From NCBI GenBank assembly GCA_016741995.1, contig JACVCO010000008.1, positions 1 to 64,000 on the forward strand: DNA of 64,000 bases. The letters run 5' to 3'. The position numbers were made by a program, and so were the translations under genes. Shown piece after piece: positions 37,724 through 47,377 of the stretch. The notes under the pieces are model-generated. The model did no database searches. It saw only the letters and a list, made by a program, of their open reading frames with translations, and was not told the DNA's origin. Within the stretch, counting starts at the first letter, position 1; each line of letters begins with the position of its first letter. The DNA is from Hydrogenophaga sp. (GTDB lineage: Bacteria; Pseudomonadota; Gammaproteobacteria; Burkholderiales; Burkholderiaceae_C).

Positions 37724-37749
37724 TGGGCGCTTGGCGGGCGTTCGCCAGC

Positions 37750-38553
37750 TCAGGAGCGGCCTTCGCCCTGGCGGTGCTTGCGCGGCCGACCGGCCAGCAC
37801 GCGGTCGAACACGGCGTTGGGCAGGGCACGCAACAGCTTGGCCACCACCCCCATCTGCCACGGGATGACGCGGTAGCTGGCGCGCGCCTCGATCGCCTCG
37901 AAAGCGCGATCGGCAAAGGCCTGCGGGGTCATCAGGAAAGGCATGGGGTAGCGGTTCTCGCGCGTGAGCGGCGTGTCCACGTAACCCGGCAGCAAGGTGA
38001 CCACGGCCACGCCGCTGGCGCGCAGCTCGCCACGCAGGCTTTCGCAGTAGCTCACCACGGCCGCCTTGCTCGCGCAGTAAGCGCCGTGGCCGGGCAGCCC
38101 GCGGATGGCGGCCACGCTGGCGATGCCCACGAGGGCGCCGCGCCCGCGCTCGCGCATCGGCTGCACGAAGGGGTGAAAGCTGGCGGCCAGCCCCAGGTTG
38201 TTGGTGGCGAAGGTGCGCGCCATCACGTCCAGGTCGCCGCGTTCGGCGGTGTCCATGCCCACGCTGATGCCGGCGTTGGCGATCACCACCTCGGGCACGC
38301 CCTGCCGGGCGAGGCAGGCCTGGCCGGCGGCCACGATGCTGTCGGTGTCGGCCACGTCGGCGCGGTAGACACTGCAGCGATCGGCACCGAAGCCTTGCGC
38401 TTGCGCCCAGGCCTGCAGCTCTTCGCTGCGCCGCGCCACGAGCGCAAGGCGGTAACCCGAGCGGGCAAAGCGGCTGGCCAGCGCCTGGCCGATGCCGCTG
38501 GAGGCGCCGGTGATGAACGCCAGCGGCGCGGCAGAAACAGGCGGTTGGCTCAT
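37750..38553 (-). CDS. SDR-family NAD(P)-dependent oxidoreductase
   Basis: Short-chain dehydrogenase of 267 residues with unknown substrate. Cofactor motif TGASSGIGQAL near residue 17; NAG motif in VIANAGIS; catalytic Ser in IASVAAIRG and Tyr-x-x-x-Lys in YCASKAA. An R pair (LVARRSEEL) after strand 2 favours NADP(H). The start overlaps the lptC stop by 4 bp (ATGA), making it the last gene of the kdsD-kdsC-lptC unit, the place where lptA usually stands. A link with envelope sugar or lipid metabolism is possible but not shown. Confidence 0.92.
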   Translation of the reverse strand: MSQPPVSAAPLAFITGASSGIGQALASRFARSGYRLALVARRSEELQAWAQAQGFGADRCSVYRADVADTDSIVAAGQACLARQGVPEVVIANAGISVGMDTAERGDLDVMARTFATNNLGLAASFHPFVQPMRERGRGALVGIASVAAIRGLPGHGAYCASKAAVVSYCESLRGELRASGVAVVTLLPGYVDTPLTRENRYPMPFLMTPQAFADRAFEAIEARASYRVIPWQMGVVAKLLRALPNAVFDRVLAGRPRKHRQGEGRS

Positions 38554-39233
38554 GGCGCGTTGCGGGGTTGGAGTTGCGTGCGCACGCGCCCGGTGAAGTT
38601 GGCGACACCCGTTGCGCCGTCGTACACCATGCGTTGCGCGGTGAGGCGATCGCCTTCGCGGATCAACTCGACCGGCTGGTCGGAGCTGATGCGTTCGGTC
38701 GGCTGGAGTTCGACCAGCAGGAACTCGCCGCGGAATTCCAGCCGCGGCAGCGGCTGCCCGCGGTCGTCGCGCCCGCCCTCGCGAACCACGACGGCGTTGC
38801 CCTCGAGCACGAAGCGGGTGTTGTCGCTGTTGGTGGTGACGCGCAGTGCCGTGGCCACCGTGGCCGCGCCGTTTTCGGCCAGGTTGCGCAGGCGCGCGTT
38901 GTCGATCTCCACGCGGTCGTCATCGGGGTGGTGGCGCGCCTCGTCGCCGCGCACCTCGGCGCGCAGGTTGCCGTTGACGTCGAAGGAGCGCACCGAGAAA
39001 CGGCGCATGAAGTAGTCGGGCTCGCCGCTCACCGGTTTCGCCGTCTCGGGCTCGGGCGCCTTCGGCGTGGCGCGCAACAGCCAGTACGACCCGAGCGCCA
39101 GCAGGCCCATGAGGATGACGGGCAGGTAGATCGAGAGCCGGTCCCACCAGGGCGCGCGCTTGCGCCGCACGGACGGCGGCGGCGTGTGGCGGTCCAGCCC
39201 CGGAATGAGATCGAAGTCGTCCTCGGCGTTCAC
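38550..39233 (-). CDS. lptC: LPS export protein LptC
   Basis: Bitopic inner-membrane protein that joins the LptB2FG transporter to the periplasmic LptA bridge. The 227-residue protein has one membrane helix (LPVILMGLLALGSYWLL, residues 34-52) and a periplasmic beta-jellyroll: FMRRFSVRSFDVNGNLRAEV, HHPDDDRVEI, and RLTAQRMVYDGATGVANFTG. It is longer than E. coli LptC (191), mostly by the N-terminal cytoplasmic tail. Start is GTG at 39233, 12 bp after kdsC. Normally lptA and lptB follow; here an SDR gene does. Confidence 0.92.
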   Translation of the reverse strand: MNAEDDFDLIPGLDRHTPPPSVRRKRAPWWDRLSIYLPVILMGLLALGSYWLLRATPKAPEPETAKPVSGEPDYFMRRFSVRSFDVNGNLRAEVRGDEARHHPDDDRVEIDNARLRNLAENGAATVATALRVTTNSDNTRFVLEGNAVVVREGGRDDRGQPLPRLEFRGEFLLVELQPTERISSDQPVELIREGDRLTAQRMVYDGATGVANFTGRVRTQLQPRNAP

Positions 39234-39245
39234 CGTCGGCAGCCT

Positions 39246-39791
39246 TCAGGCGGTCTTGTCGAACTCGGCCGCGTAAGCGCCGCGGGCCATGAGCAGCAGG
39301 TCGCAGAACTCGCGCGCCGCGCCTTCGCCCGCCGCGCGTGCGGTGACGTGATGCGCGATGGCGCGCACTTCGTCGTGTGCACCGGGCGGCGCACAGGCGA
39401 TGGCGGCGCGGCGCATCACGGGCAGGTCGGGCCAGTCGTCGCCCATGGCCGCGGCCTGCGCCCAGTCCAGCCCGAGCGATGCCAGCAGGGCCTGCGCGGC
39501 CGGCGCCTTGTCTTCGGTACCCAGGCGCAGGTGGGTGATGCCCAGCGCTTCCAGACGCTGGCGCAGGGGCTTGCCATCGCGCCCGCTGATCACGGCGGGC
39601 ACGATGCCGTGGCGCTGCAAGAGCTTGAGGCCATGGCCATCGAGCGTGTGAAAGCGCTTGAGGGTCTCGCCGGCCTCGGAGAAATAGAGGCCGCCGTCGG
39701 TGAGCACGCCATCGACGTCGAAGAAGACCACGCGCACGGGTTGCGCGCGCAGCAGCAGCTCGGGGGCGAATCGCAGCACGGGCGTCGGCAT
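39246..39791 (-). CDS. kdsC: 3-deoxy-D-manno-octulosonate 8-phosphate phosphatase
   Basis: HAD-family phosphatase giving free Kdo for lipopolysaccharide. The 181-residue protein has the HAD nucleophile motif VFFDVDGVLTDGGLYF, motif II around AVISGRDGKPL, and the third motif AMGDDWPDLPVM. Small size without a cap matches KdsC. It lies 1 bp after kdsD on the minus strand, so the two are coupled. Confidence 0.95.
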   Translation of the reverse strand: MPTPVLRFAPELLLRAQPVRVVFFDVDGVLTDGGLYFSEAGETLKRFHTLDGHGLKLLQRHGIVPAVISGRDGKPLRQRLEALGITHLRLGTEDKAPAAQALLASLGLDWAQAAAMGDDWPDLPVMRRAAIACAPPGAHDEVRAIAHHVTARAAGEGAAREFCDLLLMARGAYAAEFDKTA

Positions 39792-39792
39792 C

Positions 39793-40788
39793 TCAGATCA
39801 CCTTGGCGCGCATGAGGTCGTTGCTGTTGAGGGCACCGACAAGGCGGCCTTCGGCATCCACCACCAGCACGCTGGTGATGCGCTGGGCCTCCATGAGGTC
39901 GACGGCCTCCACGGCGAGGGCGTCGCTGCGCACGGTGCGCGGCGCGGTGTGCATGACCTCGCGCGCACGCAGCGTACGCAGGTCGACGCCACTGCCGGCG
40001 CGCTCGATGAGGCGGCGCAGATCGCCGTCGGTGAAGACGCCCACGGCGCGATCGCCTTCGACCACCGCGCTCATGCCCAGGCCTTTGGCGCTGATCTCGC
40101 GCATCAGGTCCATGAGGCTGGCCTCGGGTGCCACGCGCGGCACGTCGCCGCCCTGGCGCATCACGTCGCTCACGTGGGTGAGCAGCTTGCGGCCGAGCGC
40201 TCCGCCCGGGTGCGAACGCGCGAAGTCGTCGGCCTTGAAGCCGCGTGCGTCGAGCAGGGCCACGGCCAGCGCATCGCCCAGGGCGAGCTGGGCCGTGGTG
40301 CTGGCCGTGGGCGCCAGGTTGTGCGGGCAGGCTTCCTTGGCGACCGAGGTGTCGAGCACCACGTCGGCATGGCGGCCGAGGGTGGAGTCGGCGCGGCCGG
40401 TGAGCGCGATCAGGGGCACGCCCATGCGCTTGATGACCGGCAGGATGGCGGTGAGCTCTTCGCTCTCGCCGGAGTTGCTCAGCGCGATCACGGCATCGGC
40501 ATCGGTGATCATGCCCAGGTCGCCGTGGCTGGCCTCGGCGGGGTGCACGAACATGGCGGGTGTGCCTGTGGACGCGAGCGTGGCGGCGAGCTTGCGGCCG
40601 ATGTGGCCGCTCTTGCCCATGCCCATGACGACCGCACGCCCGCGGCTGGCGAGCAGCAGGCGCACCGCGTTGGTAAAGCGTTCATCCACACGCCGGGCCA
40701 GCGCCGCGACGGCATCGGCCTCGATCTGCAAGGCTTCGACGGCGAGTTGCCGCACGCGCGCGGGATCGATCGTGGTGGGGGCAGACAT
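39793..40788 (-). CDS. kdsD: Arabinose-5-phosphate isomerase
   Basis: Converts ribulose 5-phosphate to arabinose 5-phosphate, the first step to Kdo. The 331-residue protein has an N-terminal SIS domain (VMGMGKSGHIGRKLAATL, HPAEASHGDLGMI, LSNSGESEELT) and two C-terminal CBS domains (from about residue 210; EVMHTAPRTVRSDALA). This SIS-CBS-CBS order is typical of KdsD/KpsF. Start: ATG at 40788. First gene of the kdsD-kdsC-lptC-SDR operon; divergent from the antiporter gene by 83 bp. Confidence 0.95.
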   Translation of the reverse strand: MSAPTTIDPARVRQLAVEALQIEADAVAALARRVDERFTNAVRLLLASRGRAVVMGMGKSGHIGRKLAATLASTGTPAMFVHPAEASHGDLGMITDADAVIALSNSGESEELTAILPVIKRMGVPLIALTGRADSTLGRHADVVLDTSVAKEACPHNLAPTASTTAQLALGDALAVALLDARGFKADDFARSHPGGALGRKLLTHVSDVMRQGGDVPRVAPEASLMDLMREISAKGLGMSAVVEGDRAVGVFTDGDLRRLIERAGSGVDLRTLRAREVMHTAPRTVRSDALAVEAVDLMEAQRITSVLVVDAEGRLVGALNSNDLMRAKVI

Positions 40789-40871
40789 GCGGCGGATTAT
40801 CGCCGCGGGGGCGCTGCGCGCCGGGGCACAACCGCCTGCCCGCACCGCGGGTGCGCCCTTACCATCCGGCC

Positions 40872-42854
40872 ATGACCTCGCTCGATCTGGCGTTGCTGTA
40901 CCTGCTGGCTGCGGTGCTTGCGGTGGTGGCCTGCCGCATGTTCAAGCTGCCGCCAATGCTGGGCTATCTCGCGGTGGGCGTGCTGATCGGCCCGAACGCG
41001 CTGGCCCTGGCCCAGAACTCCAGCGGCCTGCGCTACCTGGCCGAGTTCGGCGTGGTCTTCCTGATGTTCGTGATCGGGCTGGAGTTCAGCCTGCCCAAGC
41101 TGCGCACGATGAAGCGGCACGTGTTCGGCCTGGGCGCGTCCCAGGTGGTGCTGACGGTCGTGGTCGTGACGGGCGCGGCGCTGGCGCTGGGCCTGCTGCT
41201 GCCCCGCTGGGGCGTGTCCTGGCAAACGGCGTTTGCACTCGGTGGCGTCATGGCCATGAGCAGCACGGCCATCGTGGTCAAGTTGCTGGCGGAGCGGCTG
41301 GAGCTCGAATCCGAGCACGGCAAACGCGTGCTGGGCATCCTGCTGTTCCAGGATCTGGCCGTGGTGCCGCTGCTGGTGCTGATCCCGGCCCTCTCCGCGC
41401 CACCCGAGGCGCTGGCGGTGGCGCTCGGGCTGGCGCTGCTCAAGGCGGTGGCCCTGCTGAGCCTGCTGCTCACGGGCGGGCAGCGGCTCATGCGCTGGTG
41501 GCTCACGCTGGTGGCCCGGCGCAAGAGCGAAGAGCTGTTCATGCTCAACCTGCTGCTGATCACGCTGGGCCTGGCCTGGCTCACCGAACACGCGGGCCTG
41601 TCGCTCGCGCTGGGCGCGTTCGTGGCGGGCATGCTGATCGCCGAGACCGAGTACAAGCACCAGGTCGAAACCGACATCCGGCCCTTTCACGACGTGCTGC
41701 TGGGCCTGTTCTTCATCACCATCGGCATGCTGCTCGACTGGGAGCTGGTGCTCGAGCGCTGGTCGCTGGTGCTGTTCATGCTGGTGGTCTCGCTGGGCCT
41801 CAAGCTCGCGCTGGTGACCGCACTCACGCGTGGCTTCGGCGCGCCCATGGGCACCGCCCTGCGCACCGGCCTGTACCTGGCGCAGGCCGGCGAGTTCGGG
41901 CTGGTGCTGCTGTCGCTGGCGTCGCAGCACCAGCTGGTGCCGCCCGAGTTGTTCAACCCCATTCTGGCGAGCATGGTGATCTCCATGCTGCTCACGCCGT
42001 TCGCGATCCTGTACAGCAACCGCATCGTCACGCGGCTGGTGGGCAGCGACTGGCTGATGCAATCGGTGCAGATGACGGCCATCGCGCGCAAGGCGATCAA
42101 CGCCGACAAGCACGTGATCATCTGCGGCTACGGCCGCTGCGGGCAGAACCTGGCGCGCCTGCTCGAGGCCGAAGGCATCCCCTACATGGCGCTCGACCTC
42201 GACCCGGACCGCGTGCGCCAGGCCGCGGCCGCCGGGCATTCCGTGGTGTTCGGCGATGCCGCGCGGCTGCAGGCCCTCATCGCCGCCGGGCTGCACCGCG
42301 CCAGCGCGGTGGTCATCACCTACCTCGACACCCCGAGCGCGCTCAAGGTGCTGCGCCACACCCACGAGCACGCGGCACATGTGCCGGTCGTGGTCCGCAC
42401 GGTGGACGACCGCGACATCGAACGGCTGCGGGCCGGCGGCGCCACCGAGGTGGTGCCCGAGGCGATCGAAGCCAGCCTGATGCTGGCCAGCCACGCGCTG
42501 GCGCTGGTGGGTGTGCCGATGCGCCGGGTGATCCGCGTGGTGCAGGACCAGCGTGAGGCGCGCTACGAGCTGCTGCGTGGCTACTTCCACGGCGCCGACG
42601 ACGACACCGCCGACGAGCTGCTGCACGAGCGCCTCAACAGCGTGACGCTGCCGGGCGCCGGGCGCTGGGTCGGCAAGCCGCTGGAGAGCCTGGCGCTGCC
42701 CGCCATGGGCGTGCGCGTGGTGAGCCTGCGCCGCGCCAACGGGCGCAGCGCCACCCCCGGCGACGACACCCTGCTCGCGGGCGGGGACACGCTGGTGCTC
42801 AGCGGCCAGGCGCCCGCACTGGCGCTGGCCGAAGACAAGCTGCTCGGCGGCTAG
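40872..42854 (+). CDS. Monovalent cation/proton antiporter-2 family, KefB/KefC-like
   Basis: Predicted K+ or Na+/H+ exchanger of the inner membrane, 660 residues. About 12 helices span residues 5-385 (LALLYLLAAVLAVVACRMF, then GYLAVGVLIGP). A regulatory KTN (TrkA-N) domain begins HVIICGYGRCGQNLARLL and binds nucleotide; it continues with LDLDPDRVRQAAAAGHSVVFGDA. A TrkA-C domain closes the protein (RWVGKPLESLALPAMGVRVVSL). Length is close to KefB/KefC (about 600-620) with the extra TrkA-C. No KefF/KefG partner gene lies beside it. Start: ATG at 40872 preferred over a GTG 21 bp earlier. Confidence 0.93.
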   Translation: MTSLDLALLYLLAAVLAVVACRMFKLPPMLGYLAVGVLIGPNALALAQNSSGLRYLAEFGVVFLMFVIGLEFSLPKLRTMKRHVFGLGASQVVLTVVVVTGAALALGLLLPRWGVSWQTAFALGGVMAMSSTAIVVKLLAERLELESEHGKRVLGILLFQDLAVVPLLVLIPALSAPPEALAVALGLALLKAVALLSLLLTGGQRLMRWWLTLVARRKSEELFMLNLLLITLGLAWLTEHAGLSLALGAFVAGMLIAETEYKHQVETDIRPFHDVLLGLFFITIGMLLDWELVLERWSLVLFMLVVSLGLKLALVTALTRGFGAPMGTALRTGLYLAQAGEFGLVLLSLASQHQLVPPELFNPILASMVISMLLTPFAILYSNRIVTRLVGSDWLMQSVQMTAIARKAINADKHVIICGYGRCGQNLARLLEAEGIPYMALDLDPDRVRQAAAAGHSVVFGDAARLQALIAAGLHRASAVVITYLDTPSALKVLRHTHEHAAHVPVVVRTVDDRDIERLRAGGATEVVPEAIEASLMLASHALALVGVPMRRVIRVVQDQREARYELLRGYFHGADDDTADELLHERLNSVTLPGAGRWVGKPLESLALPAMGVRVVSLRRANGRSATPGDDTLLAGGDTLVLSGQAPALALAEDKLLGG

Positions 42855-42966
42855 CGCCATTCCCGAGGGTCGGCGGGGGGATTGCTGCGTTGCGGTGGCC
42901 GGCGCATGGGCATCGTTCGTATGCTCACGCTGCCTTTACCCCAACCCACCCAGGAGACCCTTGCCC

Positions 42967-43926
42967 ATGGACCGCCGACACTTCCTCGGCGCCGGCATCG
43001 CCGGCGCCAGCGTGCTGACTTTCTCCTCCGTGCTCTCGCAAAGCGCGCCCAACCCTGGCGCACCCACCTTGCCCGAACCCGGCTTCCGCAAGATGAGCCT
43101 GGGTGGCCTGGAGGTCTTCGCGATCAACGACGGCGCGCTGCGCCGCCCGCTGGGCGACGAGTTCGTGCGCAACGCGCCACTGGAACAGGTGAAGGCGCTG
43201 CTGGCGGCGCAGAACCTGCCGACCGACTACGTCGACATTCCCTTCACCCCCTACCTCGTGGTCTCGGGCGGCACGAAGATCCTGATGGACACCGGCTTTG
43301 CCGACAACGGCCCGCCCACCACCGGCAAGCTGCGCGCCAACCTGGCAGCGGCCGGCCACAAGCCGGAAGAGATCCAGCACGTCATCCTGAGCCACTTCCA
43401 CGGCGACCACATCAACGGGCTCGTCAACAAGGCGGGGGAACTGGTGTTTCCGAACGCCACGGTGCACGTGCCGGCTCAGGAGCACGCCTTCTGGCTGGAC
43501 GACGCCAAGATGAACGCGGCGCCGCCCGCGGCCCAGGGCGCGTTCCAGAACGCGCGCCGCGTGCTGAGCCGGATTCCGGCGGCCAGGCTGGCGCGCTTCG
43601 ACGCGGGTGCCGAGGTGCTCCCGGGCATCCAGTCGGTTGCGGCGTTCGGCCACACGCCGGGCATGTGCGTGTTCACGGTCCGTTCGCAAGGCCAGTCCTT
43701 CATGTACACGGCCGACGTGACCAACGTGCCGGCGCTGTTCGCGCGCAACCCCGACTGGGCCGTGACCTTCGACATGGACCCGGAGATGGCCCGCCAGACC
43801 CGCCGGCGCGTCTTCGACCAGCTGGTGAAGGACAAGATGGCCATGGGCGGCTTCCACTTCCCGTTCCCCGCGCTGGGCACGCTGGAAGCGGCGGGCAGCG
43901 GCTACCAGTTCAAGGCACTCGCCTGA
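42967..43926 (+). CDS. MBL-fold metallo-hydrolase with Tat-type signal
   Basis: Predicted periplasmic zinc hydrolase of 319 residues. The N-terminus [18 protein letters not shown] has a twin-arginine-like signal (RR-x-F-L). The metallo-beta-lactamase motif H-x-H-x-D-H is complete: [13 protein letters not shown], followed by other ligands around AFGHTPGM and TADVTN. Homologues are annotated as N-acyl homoserine lactonase-like or arylsulfatase-like MBL proteins; nothing visible settles the substrate. Start: ATG at 42967 with AGGAGA upstream; the longer frame from 42895 is unlikely. apt follows at 43 bp. Confidence 0.87.
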   Translation: MDRRHFLGAGIAGASVLTFSSVLSQSAPNPGAPTLPEPGFRKMSLGGLEVFAINDGALRRPLGDEFVRNAPLEQVKALLAAQNLPTDYVDIPFTPYLVVSGGTKILMDTGFADNGPPTTGKLRANLAAAGHKPEEIQHVILSHFHGDHINGLVNKAGELVFPNATVHVPAQEHAFWLDDAKMNAAPPAAQGAFQNARRVLSRIPAARLARFDAGAEVLPGIQSVAAFGHTPGMCVFTVRSQGQSFMYTADVTNVPALFARNPDWAVTFDMDPEMARQTRRRVFDQLVKDKMAMGGFHFPFPALGTLEAAGSGYQFKALA

Positions 43927-43969
43927 GCGCTTGGCAAAGGGCGGCGGGGGTGTGCCGATAATCCCGCGC

Positions 43970-44515
43970 ATGGACACCGCCGCCTACCTCCGCTCCCACA
44001 TCCGCACCGTGCCCGACTGGCCGGCCCCGGGCGTGCAGTTTCGCGACATCACGCCGCTGCTGCAGAACCCGAAGGTCTTTCGCGTGCTGATCGACACCTT
44101 CGTGCACCGCTACATGGACCCGTCGTTGCGCCCGAGCGTCGTGGCCGGGCTGGACGCGCGGGGCTTCATCATCGGCTCGGTGCTGGCCTACGAACTCGGC
44201 GTGGGCTTCGTGCCCATCCGCAAGAAAGGCAAGCTGCCGTTCAACACCGTCGAGGAAACCTACGAACTCGAGTACGGCAGCGCCACGGTGGAGTTGCACA
44301 CCGACGCCGTGAATCCCGGGGACCGGGTGCTGTTGATCGACGACCTGATCGCCACCGGCGGCACCATGATGGCCGGCCGCCGTTTGCTGGAGAAGCTCGG
44401 CGCCACGGTGACGGAGGGCGCGGCCATCGTGGACCTGCCCGAACTCGGCGGCTCCACCAAGCTGCGCGACAGCGGCCTGGCGCTGTTCACCTTGCTGGAT
44501 TTCGCCGGCCACTGA
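43970..44515 (+). CDS. apt: Adenine phosphoribosyltransferase
   Basis: Salvages adenine with PRPP to AMP in the cytoplasm. The 181-residue protein carries the PRPP-binding motif [17 protein letters not shown] near residue 120 and the start [23 protein letters not shown], diagnostic for Apt. Start: ATG at 43970; a TTG at 43931 is ignored since homologues begin here. It follows the MBL gene by 43 bp, but has its own -10-like GATAAT at 43956-43961. Confidence 0.96.
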   Translation: MDTAAYLRSHIRTVPDWPAPGVQFRDITPLLQNPKVFRVLIDTFVHRYMDPSLRPSVVAGLDARGFIIGSVLAYELGVGFVPIRKKGKLPFNTVEETYELEYGSATVELHTDAVNPGDRVLLIDDLIATGGTMMAGRRLLEKLGATVTEGAAIVDLPELGGSTKLRDSGLALFTLLDFAGH

Positions 44516-44536
44516 CGCGCGGCCCGGGCGGCCGCT

Positions 44537-45199
44537 TCAGAGCTTGCCGTGCTGCGTGTCGCTGAGCGCGGCGAAGTCGCTCACCGCCTCGGGCATGGGC
44601 AACTGCGGCTCACGGGGGTGACGGTACGCGGTGGTCGGCGGTGCGGCCAGCGCTTCGCGGAAAGCCCGCACCTCGTCTTCGCCCACGTGCTCGGCCGGGC
44701 CGTGACTGGTGGAGGCCGGCGGACGCGGAATGCTGGTGTCGGCCGCCTCACCACGCCGCGTCTGGGCCACCATCGACGCGCGCAGCGCCTGACCCACCTG
44801 CTCGGGGGAGGGCTTGCGGCGCCAGTAGATGGCGCGCACGTCCATGGTGTGGCGTGCCTTGCCGGCTTGCTGGATCCAGCGCTCGATCTCGAGCAGGAAC
44901 TCGTCAGGCAGCGATTGCGCGGGCAGCGCGAGATCGACCAGCACGATGAAACTGTCGCCGTTGCTGTCGAGGTTGAGCACCTTGAAGCTGTAGCTGGTGG
45001 ACAGCACGCCGCCACGGATCAGCGATTCGCGCACCACACCGAAGAGCTGCTCGCGCCGCAGCAGCCGGCGCCCACGGCGCGGGGAAATCAGCGGCATCGT
45101 GGTGGTGCGAAAGGCGTTGCGGGCGCGCGCCAGCGCGCTCTTGCCTTTGCCTTTGCCGTTGGCGGATTTCCTGGCTTGCAGCCAGCTCATGAGGGACAT
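44537..45199 (-). CDS. Conserved protein of unknown function
   Basis: A protein of 220 residues. A basic N-terminus (KSANGKGKGKSALARARNAFR) leads to a beta/alpha core: LLRREQLFGVVRESLIRGGVLSTSYSFKVLNLDSNG, then FIVLVDLALP. The C-terminal part is acidic and Pro-rich. I recognise no domain. No signal peptide or membrane helix. Start: ATG at 45199 is a choice between several in-frame starts (45190, 45271). Lies between apt (convergent) and the cyclic-nucleotide-binding gene (same strand, 86 bp). Confidence 0.7.
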   Translation of the reverse strand: MSLMSWLQARKSANGKGKGKSALARARNAFRTTTMPLISPRRGRRLLRREQLFGVVRESLIRGGVLSTSYSFKVLNLDSNGDSFIVLVDLALPAQSLPDEFLLEIERWIQQAGKARHTMDVRAIYWRRKPSPEQVGQALRASMVAQTRRGEAADTSIPRPPASTSHGPAEHVGEDEVRAFREALAAPPTTAYRHPREPQLPMPEAVSDFAALSDTQHGKL

Positions 45200-45284
45200 G
45201 GTCAGGGTGTGCACGAAGCGGCAGGTTCTTGTTGTGAACGGAGCGATGTTCGCGAGCCAGGCGCAGACCACTCCGGGCGCAGCG

Positions 45285-45773
45285 TCAGGTCACGGCCACG
45301 CGTTTGGGCTTGTTGTACATGCGCCGGGCCAGCACGGCAGACATCGCGATCGTGAGCTCCAGTGCGATCTGCGGGTGGCGCACCCCCAGCTCGCGAAAAC
45401 GCAATGGCGTCAGGCACCACAGACGGCAATCGCTGCCGGCATTGACGGTGGCACTGCGGGGCAGGTGGCTGTAGAAGGCGCCTTCGCCCAGCAGCGAGCC
45501 CGCGCCCACGACAGCGATGCGCACACGCTCCTTCGAATCCTCGTAGTGCACGGTCAGCGTACCGGCCTCGACGAAGTACACGGTGCGGTCCTTGACGCCT
45601 TGTTCGATCAGCACCTGGCCCTGCTGCATCGCCACCGGCTGCAGGTAGTTGGCCAGCGTGACCCAGTGGGCCTCGCTGAGGTTCAGGGGCACGGCATCCA
45701 GCGCGCTGCTGTGGCGCATGGCTTGCGCCAGGTGCTGGATGTCGAACCGTGCGGACGTGGTCGCGGCATTCAT
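45285..45773 (-). CDS. Cyclic-nucleotide-binding-domain protein without DNA-binding part
   Basis: Cytoplasmic protein of 162 residues with one CRP/FNR-type ligand-binding domain: QGQVLIEQGVKDRTVYFVEAGTLTV, then LLGEGAFYSHLPRSATVNAG near the phosphate-binding cassette (GE-x-A ... R-S-A-T). The usual helix-turn-helix is missing; the chain ends in a short basic helix RRMYNKPKRVAV. It therefore cannot bind DNA as CRP does and may sense cAMP or cGMP in another protein complex. Start: ATG at 45773. Confidence 0.87.
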   Translation of the reverse strand: MNAATTSARFDIQHLAQAMRHSSALDAVPLNLSEAHWVTLANYLQPVAMQQGQVLIEQGVKDRTVYFVEAGTLTVHYEDSKERVRIAVVGAGSLLGEGAFYSHLPRSATVNAGSDCRLWCLTPLRFRELGVRHPQIALELTIAMSAVLARRMYNKPKRVAVT

Positions 45774-45879
45774 GCGGGAAGTGGACCGCAGCAAACCGCG
45801 CGACGCAACCGGAAGGTAACCCCTGTTTACAGTTCAGTTCCCAGCGGCAGGCCACATGCCCTGGGCGGCAAGCCCGGCT

Positions 45880-47259
45880 TCACTTGCCGATGCAAAAACG
45901 CGAAAAGATGACGCCGAGAAGATCGTCGGCGGTGAATTCGCCGGTGATTTCGCCCAGCGCCTGCTGCGCCAGGCGCAACTCTTCGGCCAGCAGATCGAGG
46001 TGATCCGCGGCGTGCGCGAGCAGGCCTTGCGCCTTCTGCAGGTGATCACCCACGCGCGCGAGCGTCCGCAGATGGCGCTCGCGCGCCATGAACAGCCCTT
46101 CCCCACCGCTCTGCCAGCCGGCCAATTGCAGCAGCCGCGCGCGCAGCACGTCCAGCCCGGTGCCGTGTTTGGCCGACAGCGCGATGTCGTCGTCACCCGC
46201 CGGCACACCGCCGGCCTGATCGACCTTGTTCCAGACATGCAGCACAGGCACACCCGCCGGCAGGCCGCGCAGGATGTTGGCGTCACCATGGCGGTAGCGC
46301 GGCTCGCCCCAGCGCGTGAGGTCGTGCAGGAAGAGCACCGCGTCGGCGCCACGGATGCGCTGCCACGCGCGCTCGATGCCGATGCGCTCGACCTCGTCCA
46401 CCTCGAGGCTGTCGCGCAGGCCCGCGGTGTCGGTCACGTGCAGCGGCACGCCTTCGATCTGGATGGTTTGCTGCACCACGTCGCGTGTGGTGCCCGCGAT
46501 GGGCGTGACGATGGCGAGCTCGGCGCCCGCCAGCGCGTTGAGCAACGAACTCTTGCCCGCGTTGGGCTGGCCCGCAATGACCACCTGCAAACCATCGCGC
46601 AGCAGCGCGCCCTGGCGCGCTTCGGCCTGCAGCCGGGCCAGCGCTTCACCCAGCCGCGCGAGCTGGCCCTCGGCATCGGCCTTCTTGAGGAAGTCGATTT
46701 CTTCCTCGGGAAAATCGAGCGTGGCCTCGACCAGCATGCGCAGGTCGATCAGCGCGTCGCGCAGGGCGTGCACGCGCTGCGAAAAAGCCCCGGCCAGCGA
46801 GCGCGCGGCGCTGCGCGCGGCGGCCTCGGTGCTGGCATCGATCAGGTCGGCCACGGCCTCGGCCTGCGCCAGATCGAGTTTGTCGTTGAGGAAAGCGCGC
46901 TCGGTGAACTCGCCCGCGCGCGCCAGGCGCAGGCCGGGCAATGCGGCGGGCGCCAGCGCCATGCAGCGCGCCAGCAGCAACTGCAGCACCACCGGGCCAC
47001 CGTGGCCCTGCAGCTCCAGCACGTCTTCACCCGTGTAGGAGTGCGGTGCCGGAAACCACAACGACAACCCATGGTCGATCGGCTGCCCATCGGCCCCGCG
47101 CCAGGGCCCGTAGGTGGCTTCGCGCGGCTTCAGATCGCGCCCGATCAGCGAACGCACGAAAGGCGCCAGCCCTTTGCCCGACACCCGCACGATGCCCACC
47201 GCCCCGCGGCCGGGCGCCGTGGCGATGGCAACGATCGGATCAGCGTGGTGCGGGAGCAT
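45880..47259 (-). CDS. mnmE: tRNA uridine-5-carboxymethylaminomethyl GTPase MnmE
   Basis: With MnmG forms the xm5U modification at the tRNA wobble position. The 459-residue protein has the N-terminal folate-binding domain ([22 protein letters not shown]), a helical domain, an embedded G domain with Walker [18 protein letters not shown] and DTAGLRD, and ends in the invariant C-terminal FCIGK. Start: ATG at 47259; an open frame upstream enters the intergenic repeat. Ends the rpmH-rnpA-yidD-yidC-mnmE block on the left side of the origin. Confidence 0.97.
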   Translation of the reverse strand: MLPHHADPIVAIATAPGRGAVGIVRVSGKGLAPFVRSLIGRDLKPREATYGPWRGADGQPIDHGLSLWFPAPHSYTGEDVLELQGHGGPVVLQLLLARCMALAPAALPGLRLARAGEFTERAFLNDKLDLAQAEAVADLIDASTEAAARSAARSLAGAFSQRVHALRDALIDLRMLVEATLDFPEEEIDFLKKADAEGQLARLGEALARLQAEARQGALLRDGLQVVIAGQPNAGKSSLLNALAGAELAIVTPIAGTTRDVVQQTIQIEGVPLHVTDTAGLRDSLEVDEVERIGIERAWQRIRGADAVLFLHDLTRWGEPRYRHGDANILRGLPAGVPVLHVWNKVDQAGGVPAGDDDIALSAKHGTGLDVLRARLLQLAGWQSGGEGLFMARERHLRTLARVGDHLQKAQGLLAHAADHLDLLAEELRLAQQALGEITGEFTADDLLGVIFSRFCIGK

Positions 47260-47335
47260 GAATAAGCGGTAGCGCGCCAGCCCCCTGTAACCCAGGGACA
47301 CCCAGGAACCGGCTCCGCCGGGCCTGGGGTGTCGT

Positions 47336-47376
47336 CCCCCCTTCCAAGGGGGGAAGCCGCGAAGCGGCGCAGGGGG
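47336..47376. repeat. Intergenic hairpin repeat between yidC and mnmE
   Basis: Two stems in series: CCCCCCTT-cc-AAGGGGGG (47336-47353) and GCCGC-gaa-GCGGC (47356-47368), ending in AGGGGGGT. Such strings are common in intergenic gaps of Comamonadaceae (from general knowledge) and probably belong to a dispersed palindromic family. It may also act in 3'-end formation of yidC. The rest of the 118-bp gap shows nothing else. Confidence 0.65.
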
Positions 47377-47377
47377 G

